Below, in pieces: positions 17,213 through 24,650 of a DNA stretch of 25,516 nucleotides. Position 1 is the first letter of the stretch. Every line of letters begins with the position of its first letter. Source of the DNA: Cyanobium sp. NIES-981 (GTDB lineage Bacteria > Cyanobacteriota > Cyanobacteriia > PCC-6307 > Cyanobiaceae); contig CAMDSS010000004.1 in NCBI GenBank assembly GCA_945907085.1, positions 1 to 25,516 on the forward strand. The letters are read 5' to 3'. Under the pieces are notes generated by a model. That model saw nothing but the letters and a program-made list of their open reading frames with translations, did not search any database and was not told the origin of the DNA. The position numbers and the translations under genes were made by a program.

Positions 17213-18708
17213 CAGGAAGCTTTTGCGGGCAGTTGCGTCGCAGGGAGGAAGTAGGTGGGCTGGCGCAGGGCCGCGTAGCTCATCAACACCCGCAGGATGG
17301 TGCGGGAGCAGGTGAGGGCGGTGAACAAACTCAGCAGCAGACCAATCGCCAAGGTCACGGCAAAGCCCTTAACCAAGCCCGTGCCCAGGGCAAAGAGGGC
17401 CATACAGCTGATCAATCCGGTGACATGGCCATCCAGGATCGAGGAGAAGGCCAAAGAGAAGCCCGTATCAATCGAGCGAATCAAGGTGTTGCCCGATCGC
17501 AACTCCTCCTTGACCCGTTCAAAGATCAGCACGTTGGCATCCACAGCCATGCCAATCGAGAGGATGAAGCCGGCAATGCCCGGCAGGGTGAGGGTGACGG
17601 GAATCAGCGAATAGATCGCCAAGTTGAACAGGGAATAGAGGGCGAGAGCCAACACCGCCACCACCCCAGGCAGCCGGTAGACAACCACCATGAACACGGC
17701 CACCAAGGCAAGGCCCGAAAGGGCTGCCACCAAGCTGCGGCGGACATTTTCCGTCCCCAAGGTGGCCCCAATGGTGCGCTGCTCAATCACCTTGACGGGT
17801 AGGGGCAAGGAGCCCCCCTTGAGTTGAACCTCTAAATCCCGCGACTCATCGGCCGTGAAATTACCGGTGATGCTGGCCGCGCCGCCCGTAATCCCAGCCG
17901 CCTGGAATTGGGGGCCCACGCTGGCTTCACTGATGGAGCGGCCGTCCAAAACAATCCCAAGCAACCGGCCTGTACCGGCAATGTTTTTGGTGAGGGCTGC
18001 GAACTTCTCGCCGCCTTCGCGATTAAACGACAGGGTCACATCCCAGCCGCTGCCAGCCTGTTGTTGCTGGCGACCAGCACCGACCAAATCCTTACCCGTG
18101 AGCTCAGAGGGTTCAAAGAGCGCCACGATTTTTTGATTCACCGTGCTGAGGAGCAGCTCCAGGGATTCGGTTTGGCTGCTACCAGGGGGAACCGCGATAC
18201 CCAGGGCCTCAAGGGCTTTGGCGAGCTCTTCTGCCTTGATCTTGACCGGAGCGGAATCAGCGGCCCCAGGATCGGTGGACTCCTTGATTTCGGTTTGGAC
18301 AAGGGCAGCGGTGGCCTGACGCTTGAGCTTGAGTAGCCCCTGCATTTCGCTATCGGTTCCAGGCTTTTGGGCCCGGAATTCCAGCAGGGCTGTCGTGCCC
18401 AAAACCTTGGCAGCACGGCTGGGATCCTGCTCGCCAGGCAACTGCAATACCAATTGGTCATTGCCAACGGTTTGGAGGGTCGCTTCCGATACCCCCAGAC
18501 CATTGATGCGCCGATCCAGCACTTCCTTGACAGATTCAAGCTGTTCCTTTTCCACCTTTTTGATGGCCCCACTGGGCATCACCTGGAGGGTGAGCTGGCT
18601 ACCCCCTTGAAGATCCAACCCCAAAGGCGGGGGAACATTCAGAACCAGCGCAGCGGAAGCAATGGCAAGCGCGAGGATCAGGGCTAACCACCCCTGTTGA
18701 CGGGCCAT
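17212..18708 (-). CDS. secD: Protein translocase subunit SecD
   Basis: 498-aa SecD with TM1 at about 8-25, the first periplasmic signature PPLGLDLQGGSQLTLQV (27-43), DRRINGLGVSEATLQTVG and the head domain with GRSISEASVGPQFQAAGITG. The C-terminal membrane domain has LPGIAGFILSIGMAVDANVL followed by IFERVKEELRSG. An insertion around residues 120-175, rich in Lys/Glu/Ala/Ser (STDPGAADSAPVKIKAEE), accounts for the slightly long chain. The start is ATG 18708, one base after the pdhB stop (TGATATG). Confidence 0.95.
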   Translation of the reverse strand: MARQQGWLALILALAIASAALVLNVPPPLGLDLQGGSQLTLQVMPSGAIKKVEKEQLESVKEVLDRRINGLGVSEATLQTVGNDQLVLQLPGEQDPSRAAKVLGTTALLEFRAQKPGTDSEMQGLLKLKRQATAALVQTEIKESTDPGAADSAPVKIKAEELAKALEALGIAVPPGSSQTESLELLLSTVNQKIVALFEPSELTGKDLVGAGRQQQQAGSGWDVTLSFNREGGEKFAALTKNIAGTGRLLGIVLDGRSISEASVGPQFQAAGITGGAASITGNFTADESRDLEVQLKGGSLPLPVKVIEQRTIGATLGTENVRRSLVAALSGLALVAVFMVVVYRLPGVVAVLALALYSLFNLAIYSLIPVTLTLPGIAGFILSIGMAVDANVLIFERVKEELRSGNTLIRSIDTGFSLAFSSILDGHVTGLISCMALFALGTGLVKGFAVTLAIGLLLSLFTALTCSRTILRVLMSYAALRQPTYFLPATQLPAKAS

Positions 18709-18709
18709 A

Positions 18710-19693
18710 TCAGATCTGACCAGCTTTGAGCTGGTGGGCTGCCGTGACGATCTGATGGGGCTGAATGATGGTCAGGTTTTCCAAGGAACCGTTGTAGGGC
18801 GTGGGGATGTCCTGGGAAGAAAGGCGGATGGGGCGGGCATCGAGGTCGTCGAAGCAATGCTCCGTAATCAGGGCAATCAGCTCAGCCCCGATTCCTCCGG
18901 TCTTCATGCATTCCTCCACCACAATCACTTTGTGGGTCTTACGGATCGACTTCGCGATCGTGGCCATATCGAAGGGCTTGAGGCTGATCAAATCAATCAA
19001 CTCCACATCCACCCCATCACTTTCAAGCTGCTCGACAGCCTTCAGGCAATGGTGACGCATGCGTGAGTAGGTGAGGATGGTCACATCCTTGCCCTCGCGC
19101 ACCACTTCAGCTTGGTCGAGGGCACAGATGTAATCGCCCTCGGGAATATCTTCGGAGAGGTTGTAAAGCAAGACGTGCTCAAAAAAGAGCACCGGATTGT
19201 TATCCCGAATGGCGGCCTTCATCAGGCCTTTGGCATTGGTGGGGGTACTGACCGCCACAATTTTGATGCCTGGCACGGCGTGAAAATAGGCCTCAAGCCT
19301 CTGGCTGTGTTCTGCGCCCAGCTGGCGGCCAACCCCACCCGGGCCACGCACAACGGTGGGAATTGTGTAATTGCCCCCGCTGGTGTAGCGCAACATCCCC
19401 ATGTTGTTGGAGATCTGGTTGAAGGCGAGCAGGAGAAAGCCCATGTTCATGCCCTCCACAATCGGCCTCAGGCCCGTCATAGCCGCACCCACAGCCATGC
19501 CCGTGAAAGCGTTCTCAGCGATGGGGGTGTCCAGCACCCGCAGCTCGCCGTATTTCTCGTAGAGGTCCTTGGTCACCTTGTAGGAACCGCCGTACTGGCC
19601 GACGTCCTCCCCCATCACGCAAACGTGCGGGTCTCGAGCCATCTCTTCGTCGATGGCTTCGCGAAGGGCGTTAAACAGCAGCGTCTCTGCCAC
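18710..19693 (-). CDS. pdhB: Pyruvate dehydrogenase E1 component, beta subunit
   Basis: 327-aa E1-beta subunit. With E1-alpha it decarboxylates pyruvate using thiamine diphosphate and loads the acetyl group onto E2, giving acetyl-CoA. Family blocks: VCVMGEDVGQYGGSYKVTKD, RVLDTPIAENAFTGMAVGAA (the Glu of PIAE contacts the aminopyrimidine of ThDP), VVRGPGGVGRQLGAEHSQRL, NPVLFFEHVLLYN and VELIDLISLKPFD. The start is GTG 19693 (MAETLLFNALREAIDEEM); there is no ATG nearby. The alpha subunit, E2 and E3 are not in this window. Grouping with secDF is positional and need not mean a shared function. Confidence 0.96.
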   Translation of the reverse strand: MAETLLFNALREAIDEEMARDPHVCVMGEDVGQYGGSYKVTKDLYEKYGELRVLDTPIAENAFTGMAVGAAMTGLRPIVEGMNMGFLLLAFNQISNNMGMLRYTSGGNYTIPTVVRGPGGVGRQLGAEHSQRLEAYFHAVPGIKIVAVSTPTNAKGLMKAAIRDNNPVLFFEHVLLYNLSEDIPEGDYICALDQAEVVREGKDVTILTYSRMRHHCLKAVEQLESDGVDVELIDLISLKPFDMATIAKSIRKTHKVIVVEECMKTGGIGAELIALITEHCFDDLDARPIRLSSQDIPTPYNGSLENLTIIQPHQIVTAAHQLKAGQI

Positions 19694-19696
19694 GTG

Positions 19697-19721
19697 TTGG
19701 CGTGCACCGTATGGGCGCCAA
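19697..19721 (-). other. Inverted repeat just upstream of pdhB
   Basis: TTGGCG (19697-19702) and CGCCAA (19716-19721) can form a 6-bp stem with a 13-nt loop between the microprotein stop codon and the pdhB GTG. There is no T-run, so it is not a terminator. It could affect translation or processing of the operon transcript. Confidence 0.35.
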
Positions 19722-19727
19722 CCTATC

Positions 19728-19823
19728 TCAGCCTCCGGCAGCGAAGGTCGAGAGCAGCAGCACCGAGAGCAGCATCCCCGGCAAAAGCAGGGTCACCAGC
19801 AGGCCCAAGTCATGGGGAGTCAT
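19728..19823 (-). CDS. 31-aa single-span hydrophobic microprotein
   Basis: The ATG at 19823, 9 bp after the DUF3082 stop, opens a 31-residue ORF that begins MTPHDLGLLVTLLLPGMLL and ends FAAGG. It is almost entirely hydrophobic from residue 6 to 27, enough for one membrane helix. Size and character resemble the tiny subunits of PSII, PSI or cytochrome b6f, but the sequence does not match PetL, PetM, PetN, PsbM, PsbT, PsbX, PsbY or Psb30 as I remember them. It fills the gap between DUF3082 and pdhB on the same strand. No strong Shine-Dalgarno is present. Codon use resembles its neighbours. Whether it is translated is unproven. Confidence 0.5.
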   Translation of the reverse strand: MTPHDLGLLVTLLLPGMLLSVLLLSTFAAGG

Positions 19824-19832
19824 GGATCGAAA

Positions 19833-20174
19833 TTAGGCCGATTCCTTGGCGGCGTTGGGCAAAAGACTGCGGATAAACACCAAAAACAGCCCCAAGCCAA
19901 TGAAGCCAAAACTGAACGTGGCCAGAAAGGACATGCCCACAACCAAGGTCTTCATGGCCGTGGCGATGCTTTGGGCGATGGCCGAGCTGTAATTGGGGGG
20001 GTGCAGGGCGTAGTGGGTCACCACTTTTTGGCTCAGACCCAAACACAGCCAGCCCAACAGCACGGCCGTGAGGGAGCCGGAAAGAAAGTTCAAGGGCCCC
20101 TTGCGGGGCTTGGGGGCCGCTTCAGGAGCCACCTGGAGGGGCTCGGCTGCAGGTTGGGGCGTCGACTGATCCAT
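19833..20174 (-). CDS. DUF3082 membrane protein
   Basis: 113-aa protein with a Pro/Ala-rich soluble N-terminus (MDQSTPQPAAEPLQVAPEAA) and two hydrophobic segments, FLSGSLTAVLLGWLCLGLSQ and SFLATFSFGFIGLGLFLVFI. It matches the cyanobacterial and plastid-lineage DUF3082 family as I remember it; function unknown. The frame extends to 20216, but the ATG at 20174 overlaps the ispE stop by one base (TGATG), which marks the true start. The linker KVVTHYALHPPNYSSAIAQS lies between the two spans. Confidence 0.8.
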   Translation of the reverse strand: MDQSTPQPAAEPLQVAPEAAPKPRKGPLNFLSGSLTAVLLGWLCLGLSQKVVTHYALHPPNYSSAIAQSIATAMKTLVVGMSFLATFSFGFIGLGLFLVFIRSLLPNAAKESA

Positions 20175-21115
20175 CAATCCAGGCTGACACCCTTGGGTAC
20201 AAAGCCACAGCTCCATGCCTCAAACCCCCCAGCGATCAGTTGGGTTTCGAGCTGCTGCTGGGCAGCCTGGGCCCGGGGCAAGGAATCAAAGAGGGCAAAG
20301 GAACTGGGACCCGAGCCACTCATCGCGACAGCCAGGGGAGCGGTGGCCCAATCCAGCTGGCGCAACAGGGCAAGGCCCTGCTGGACACTCTCCACCTCAG
20401 GCTCAACCACCAACTGCAGGTCGTTGCGCAAGGGCGGAACTGCAACGCCGCTGGCGAGGGCCTGGAGCAACGGGCCTGTGCGGAGGGCCTGGCGCCGCTG
20501 CTCGAACTCGTCCTCTTGATCCAGGTAGAAATCGCCCCGCATCGCCTTGCAGCGCCCGTAGGCCCAGGGGGTACTGACATGGGAAGCAGCATGCTTGATC
20601 AACAGCACCGCCAAGGCTGGGGCCGCTGGCGGATCAACGGGCTCAAGCTGCTCTCCGCGGCCAAAGCAAAGCTGGGTTCCCCCATCGAGGCAAAAGGGCA
20701 TGTCGGAGCCGAGCTGGGCCGCCATCAGCCCCAGTTCAGGGGCTGAAAATCCCAGGCCCCAGAGGGCATTGAGCCCCACCAGGGCTGCCGCTCCATTGCT
20801 GGACCCCCCTGCCAGGCCCGCCCCGATTGGGATGCGCTTCTCCAGCTGGATATGGGCCCCCAGCTCGGGGAAGCCGGAACGGGAGCGCAGCATCTCGGCC
20901 GCCTGGACAATCAAATTGCTGCCATCGGTGGGCAAGTCGGTCCGATTGGTGCTGAGGCGAATGGCGGCGTCGGCCGTGGTCTGGAACACCAAGGTGTCGG
21001 CCAGGTCGATGGTTTGCATCACCATCGCCAGCTCATGGAAACCGTCGGGGCGCAGGCCCAACACCTCGAGGTGCAAGTTGATTTTGGCGGGTGCCGATAC
21101 CTTCAGTTCTGCCAT
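20174..21115 (-). CDS. ispE: 4-diphosphocytidyl-2-C-methyl-D-erythritol kinase
   Basis: 313-aa GHMP kinase that phosphorylates CDP-methylerythritol in the MEP pathway to isoprenoids (carotenoids, phytol, quinones). Features: SAPAKINLHLEVLGLRPDGF (7-26, with the catalytic-site Lys11), the ATP loop PIGAGLAGGSSNGAAAL (95-111), LGSDMPFCLDGG with the catalytic Asp, and the C-terminal glycine loop AVAMSGSGPSSFALF. The start is ATG 21115. It lies 10 bp after the rsmA stop, a common cyanobacterial gene pair, and is coupled to DUF3082. Confidence 0.96.
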   Translation of the reverse strand: MAELKVSAPAKINLHLEVLGLRPDGFHELAMVMQTIDLADTLVFQTTADAAIRLSTNRTDLPTDGSNLIVQAAEMLRSRSGFPELGAHIQLEKRIPIGAGLAGGSSNGAAALVGLNALWGLGFSAPELGLMAAQLGSDMPFCLDGGTQLCFGRGEQLEPVDPPAAPALAVLLIKHAASHVSTPWAYGRCKAMRGDFYLDQEDEFEQRRQALRTGPLLQALASGVAVPPLRNDLQLVVEPEVESVQQGLALLRQLDWATAPLAVAMSGSGPSSFALFDSLPRAQAAQQQLETQLIAGGFEAWSCGFVPKGVSLD

Positions 21116-21125
21116 CGCAACGCCG

Positions 21126-21947
21126 CTAGGGCCGGGCCGGGGTTGGTTGATTCAAACCGGCCGCCAGGGCCACCCACTGCAAAGGGGCAACCTCCTGGGG
21201 CCGTTGTTGCAGGGTGATGCCCACCTCCAGCGCCAGGGCCTCAAGGGCATCGGTCTCCAGCAGGCCCGCCAGGCTGTTGCGCAGCATCTTGCGACGGGCC
21301 GCAAAACAACGCTTCAGCAGCTGTTCGACCCGGCGGGCCAGGGCCGGATCCAGCCGCTGCTCCACGGGGAAGGGATCAATCGCAATCACTTCCGACATCA
21401 CCTTGGGCCTCGGCTGAAAGCAGCGGGGTGGCACCGGACATACCGATTGGCAGTCCCCCAGGAGCTGCATGCGCACGCTCAGGGCTGAGTAGCTGCTGGT
21501 GCCCGGCAGGCAGCGGATCCGCTGGCCCACCTCCTGTTGCACCAACAACACCAGGCGCTGGTAGGGAGCGGCCACGGGCCGATCCAACCGACCCACCAGG
21601 CGCTCCAGCAATGGGCCCGTGATGTTGTACGGGATATTGGCGACCACCTTGGTGGCCTCCGGCAACGCCACCGCCAAGGCATCCCCGGCGGTGAGCTGGA
21701 ACCTCGGGTTGGGGCCGAAGCGTTCCTGCAGCCCCAGCACCAGGTCGCGATCGAGCTCCACGGCAGCCACCGACTCAGCCGCAGTGTCGAGGAGCCGTTC
21801 GGTGAGGGCCCCACGGCCGGGCCCAACCTCCAGGATCCGATCGCCGGCGGTGACTTCGGCCGCTGCAACGATCCGATCGAGAACCCCCTGGTCCACCAAC
21901 CAGTGTTGGCCGAAGCGCTTGCGGGCGCGATGGGCAGCAAAGCTCAT
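21126..21947 (-). CDS. rsmA: 16S rRNA m6,2A1518/A1519 dimethyltransferase RsmA (KsgA)
   Basis: 273-aa SAM-dependent enzyme that dimethylates two adjacent adenosines in the 3'-terminal hairpin of 16S rRNA late in 30S assembly. Signatures: RARKRFGQHWLVDQGVLDRI at the N-terminus, motif I ILEVGPGRGALTERL, the acidic VAAVELDRDL, and the catalytic NIPYN (VVANIPYNITGPLLERLV). FQPRPKVMSEVIAIDP and CFAARRKMLRNSL mark the C-terminal domain. The start is ATG 21947; GGAGGG lies unusually far upstream (about 17 nt). The gene is separated from yraN by a tandem repeat array. Confidence 0.95.
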   Translation of the reverse strand: MSFAAHRARKRFGQHWLVDQGVLDRIVAAAEVTAGDRILEVGPGRGALTERLLDTAAESVAAVELDRDLVLGLQERFGPNPRFQLTAGDALAVALPEATKVVANIPYNITGPLLERLVGRLDRPVAAPYQRLVLLVQQEVGQRIRCLPGTSSYSALSVRMQLLGDCQSVCPVPPRCFQPRPKVMSEVIAIDPFPVEQRLDPALARRVEQLLKRCFAARRKMLRNSLAGLLETDALEALALEVGITLQQRPQEVAPLQWVALAAGLNQPTPARP

Positions 21948-21975
21948 GGGCAGGCCAGGGATCCCTCCAGATTGC

Positions 21976-22043
21976 CTGTTAGCCCAATCGAGCTGTTACC
22001 CAACTTCGGTTGTTAGCCAAATCCGGCTGTTAAAGAAATCCAG
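21976..22043. repeat. Four degenerate 17-bp tandem repeats between yraN and rsmA
   Basis: Units at 21976-21992, 21993-22009, 22010-22026 and 22027-22043 read CTGTTAGCCCAATCGAG, CTGTTACCCAACTTCGG, TTGTTAGCCAAATCCGG and CTGTTAAAGAAATCCAG. All share (C/T)TGTTA at the start and AA-x-T-C in the second half. The yraN stop codon (22013-22015) lies in the third unit, and the fourth encodes the last residues of YraN. The array differs in sequence from the one at gun4 but has the same period. Confidence 0.7.
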
Positions 22044-22429
22044 CGCACCGGTTGAAGGGCAGGCGCGAGGGGAACCAGGGCAACCACAACCTGGAGTGAG
22101 CAGCCCTGCCATTGGGGGTGATCGGCCAACCAGCAATGCCAGGCCTGCTCGAGCCGGTTGCGCTTGCGGCGGTGAACGGCGCTCACTCCCCAGCCATCGG
22201 GGCCGCAGCGGCGACGGCCTTTGACTTCGACCAGCAACAGCCTGCCGGGTTTCTCGACCAGCACATCGATTTCACCCCACCGGCAGCGCCAATTGCGAAC
22301 CACCAATCGCCAACCCTTTTGCTGCAGGAGCCGTAGGGCCCGCTGCTCCGCCCAGGCTCCCTGCAGGGCCATGCTGCGGCGCTGGGCTCTACGGCGCTGG
22401 GCTTTGGAATACACGCCAGGGGAGCCCAT
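22013..22429 (-). CDS. YraN family (UPF0102) nuclease-like protein
   Basis: 138-aa member of UPF0102, a restriction-endonuclease-like fold of unclear role, often proposed to act on Holliday junctions or other DNA. The core GAWAEQRALRLLQQKGWRLV, NWRCRWGEIDVLVEK and LLLVEVKGRR shows the E-x-D...E-V-K metal-binding motif. A basic N-terminal extension (YSKAQRRRAQRRSMALQ) precedes the core. ATG 22429 is the longest start; Met20 (MALQGAWAEQ) also fits the family, so the start is open. The C-terminal residues (SLTAGFG) come from a 17-bp repeat. It is the first gene of the minus-strand cluster. Confidence 0.85.
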   Translation of the reverse strand: MGSPGVYSKAQRRRAQRRSMALQGAWAEQRALRLLQQKGWRLVVRNWRCRWGEIDVLVEKPGRLLLVEVKGRRRCGPDGWGVSAVHRRKRNRLEQAWHCWLADHPQWQGCSLQVVVALVPLAPALQPVRWISLTAGFG

Positions 22430-22502
22430 GGCAAAACGCGCAGGCCCTTCACCAGTGCCCCAGGTGTTCCATTCCTAGGCTTGCGTCAGCAAGAACCCAG
22501 CC

Positions 22503-23021
22503 ATGCATCACCAACCGAGGTCCCCACGGTTTGCTGTCCCCAGTTGGTGGCAGCGCCCGCTGCTGGCGTTGGCGGCCGTACTGGTCCTCTGGTGGTCACC
22601 CCAGCCAGCGGCTGCGGCCATGGATGTGGCCAAGCAAGTGCTGATCGGTGCCGACTTCAGCGGCCAGGAGCTGCGGGGGGCGACCTTCAATCTCACCAAC
22701 CTGCGCGACGCCACCTTTGCCGGCTCCGATCTCCAGGGGGCAAGCCTGTTTGGCGCCAAATTGCAGGACGCCGACCTGAGCAACACCAACCTGCGCGAAG
22801 CCACCCTGGATTCTGCGGTGTTTGAAGGCACCAACCTCACCAATGCCGTCATGGAAGACGCCTTCGCCTTCAACACCAAATTCAGAAACGTGGCCATCGA
22901 GGGCGCCGATTTCACCAACGTGCCATTGCGGGCCGATGCCCTCAAAACCCTCTGCGCAACGGCCGCTGGCACCAACCCCGTCACAGGGCGAGCCACCCGC
23001 GACACCCTTGGTTGCAGCTGA
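22503..23021 (+). CDS. Exported pentapeptide-repeat protein, probably thylakoid lumenal
   Basis: 172-aa protein with a signal peptide: basic start, hydrophobic core PLLALAAVLVLWW (19-31) and cleavage site near QPAAAA-MDVAK (about residue 39). About 19 pentapeptide repeats follow (50-144), with the central Leu/Phe pattern ADFSG, TNLRD, ATFAG, SDLQG, ASLFG, ADLSN, building a right-handed quadrilateral beta-helix. The tail LKTLCATAAGTNPVTGRATR and DTLGC has two Cys that could form a disulfide, as in lumenal pentapeptide proteins of the TL17/TL15 group. Function is unknown in this group. The gene diverges from yraN across 73 bp and is followed 12 bp later by a second plus-strand gene. Confidence 0.85.
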   Translation: MHHQPRSPRFAVPSWWQRPLLALAAVLVLWWSPQPAAAAMDVAKQVLIGADFSGQELRGATFNLTNLRDATFAGSDLQGASLFGAKLQDADLSNTNLREATLDSAVFEGTNLTNAVMEDAFAFNTKFRNVAIEGADFTNVPLRADALKTLCATAAGTNPVTGRATRDTLGCS

Positions 23022-23033
23022 GGGGACACCACC

Positions 23034-23462
23034 ATGAGCTTTGACGCCCGCAGTCTTGAGCGGCTCCAGGAGCTGGGTCGGACCCTGCCCCAACCCCTGG
23101 CCAGCCCCTCCCCCGTCGCCAAATCCCAGCCCAAAGCCAGTGAAAGGCGCCACCGGGTGGAGATCGAGGACGATCCCCAAGCCCTGTTTCGGGAATTGAT
23201 GCTCGTCAGCCCGGATGGCACCGTGCCCCCCCATTTGATGGCGCGGCTCAAGGAGGCCGAAAGCCGCCAAAAGCCCCTGCAACAACCCCCAAGACCTGGT
23301 AATCAGCCTGGCGGGAATCCAGCCCAACAACAGCGGGGCCAGCAAAAGCGCGGCCAACAAAAGCAAACCAGCCTGGGCAAACCCGATCCCCGCACCGCCC
23401 AGGAGCATGGGGAGCTCTACACGGCCTTCCAACAATTGCTGCTTGAAGACGAGGTTGATTGA
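23034..23462 (+). CDS. Conserved-looking hydrophilic protein of unknown function
   Basis: 142-aa soluble protein. The ends look ordered: MSFDARSLERLQELGRTLPQ at the N-terminus, FRELMLVSPDGTVPPHLMAR in the middle and ELYTAFQQLLLEDEVD at the C-terminus. The linker (about 80-122) is low-complexity, rich in Gln, Pro, Arg and Lys, with QQKRGQQKQ. I recall similar picocyanobacterial proteins without a known role. The ATG has a strong ribosome site (GAGGGG, about 9 nt upstream) and lies 12 bp past the pentapeptide gene, so the two are probably co-transcribed. Confidence 0.7.
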   Translation: MSFDARSLERLQELGRTLPQPLASPSPVAKSQPKASERRHRVEIEDDPQALFRELMLVSPDGTVPPHLMARLKEAESRQKPLQQPPRPGNQPGGNPAQQQRGQQKRGQQKQTSLGKPDPRTAQEHGELYTAFQQLLLEDEVD

Positions 23463-23558
23463 GACCCCGTACTTGATCACGACGGTCCTTGACGACGACG
23501 CTGCCTGACGCCGGGCGGAAGGACAACCCCTATCCTGGCCTCCAACAATCCAGTATCC

Positions 23559-24560
23559 ATGGCCATTCGCATCGGCATCAACGGTTTTGGTCGCATCGGC
23601 CGGCTTGCCTTCCGCCGCGCCTGCACCCTCGGCGATGTGGAGGTGGTGGGCATCAACGATCTGATCGACGTTGACTACATCAGCTACATGCTCCGCCACG
23701 ATTCCAGCCATGGCCGCTTCAGCGGTGATGTGCGGATCGAGAACGGCCAGCTGGTAGTGAACGGCAACCGCATCCGCATCAGCGCTGAGCGCGATCCGAA
23801 CAACCTCAATTGGGGCGACATCGGTGTGGATTACGTGCTCGAGAGCACGGGCTTTTTTCTCACCGACGAGGCCTCCCGCGCCCACATCACAGCCGGTGCC
23901 AAGCGGGTGGTGATGAGTGCCCCGTCCAAGGACGACACCCCGATCTACGTGATGGGCGTCAACAACCACACCTACGCCGGCCAGGCGATCGTGTCCAACG
24001 CCAGCTGCACCACCAATTGCCTGGCGCCGATCGCCAAGGTGGTGAACGACAACTTCGGCATCGTGAGTGGTCTGATGACCACCGTGCACGCCACGACCGC
24101 CACCCAAAAAACCGTGGATGGCCCCTCGGTGAAGGATTGGCGCGGCGGCCGTGGTGCCGGCCAAAACATCATTCCCTCCTCCACCGGCGCCGCCAAGGCC
24201 GTGGGCCGGGTGATTCCCGAGCTCAACGGCAAGCTCACGGGCATGGCCTTCCGGGTGCCCACCCCGAATGTCTCGGTGGTGGACCTCACCGTGAACCTGG
24301 CCAAACCTGCTAGCTACGACGCGATTAAGGCCGCCATGAAAGCCTCCTCCGAGGGCCCCATGGCCGGCATCCTTGGCTACACGGAAGATGACGTCGTCTC
24401 CACCGATTTCCTGGGTGAATCCTGCACCTCGGTCTTTGATGCCGGAGCTGGCATTGCCCTCACCGACACCTTCGTGAAGTTGGTGAGCTGGTACGACAAC
24501 GAGTGGGGCTACAGCTGCAAGTGCATCGATTTGATGCGCCACATGGCCACGGTGGCCTGA
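23559..24560 (+). CDS. gap1: Glyceraldehyde-3-phosphate dehydrogenase, NAD-type (GapA/Gap1-like)
   Basis: 333-aa GAPDH that interconverts glyceraldehyde-3-phosphate and 1,3-bisphosphoglycerate. GINGFGRIGR (6-15) binds the dinucleotide, Asp34 in INDLID favours NAD, and SNASCTTNC (146-154) carries catalytic Cys150 with His177 in TVHATT. TVDGPSVKDWRGGRGA (185-200) has Pro189, the residue typical of NAD-specific catabolic enzymes. The Calvin-cycle Gap2 instead has a LLDASHRDLRRAR-like segment here. The chain is close to enterobacterial GapA throughout, so it is probably the glycolytic enzyme, and a separate gap2 is expected elsewhere. The 96 bp upstream hold no clear sigma-70 promoter. The symbol is inferred from the residues above. 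Confidence 0.85.
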   Translation: MAIRIGINGFGRIGRLAFRRACTLGDVEVVGINDLIDVDYISYMLRHDSSHGRFSGDVRIENGQLVVNGNRIRISAERDPNNLNWGDIGVDYVLESTGFFLTDEASRAHITAGAKRVVMSAPSKDDTPIYVMGVNNHTYAGQAIVSNASCTTNCLAPIAKVVNDNFGIVSGLMTTVHATTATQKTVDGPSVKDWRGGRGAGQNIIPSSTGAAKAVGRVIPELNGKLTGMAFRVPTPNVSVVDLTVNLAKPASYDAIKAAMKASSEGPMAGILGYTEDDVVSTDFLGESCTSVFDAGAGIALTDTFVKLVSWYDNEWGYSCKCIDLMRHMATVA

Positions 24561-24582
24561 CGGTTTCTTGTCGGTTTCTTGT
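24561..24582. repeat. 11-bp tandem duplication directly after the gap stop
   Basis: CGGTTTCTTGT occurs twice without a gap, beginning at the base after the gap TGA. It is not a hairpin. It resembles a fresh slippage duplication. Confidence 0.85.
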
Positions 24583-24600
24583 CAATTGCTGACCAGTTCG

Positions 24601-24628
24601 TTGCGATTGCAGCACTGTGAAGTATCAA
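24601..24628 (+). promoter_or_regulatory. Possible sigma-70-type promoter for the DUF805 gene
   Basis: TTGCGA (24601-24606) and TATCAA (24623-24628) are separated by 16 bp and lie 22 bp before the DUF805 ATG. Each hexamer has two mismatches to consensus, so this is a weak prediction. Confidence 0.22.
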
Positions 24629-24650
24629 AGGGCATTCGAACCCCCAGTCG

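Noticed and set aside
22596..24542. 648-codon minus-strand open frame
   Set aside because: It lies antisense to the pentapeptide, unknown and gap genes, all of which have clear protein signatures. Its translation is rich in Gly/His/Val/Ala with no domain, typical of a mirror frame in GC-rich DNA.
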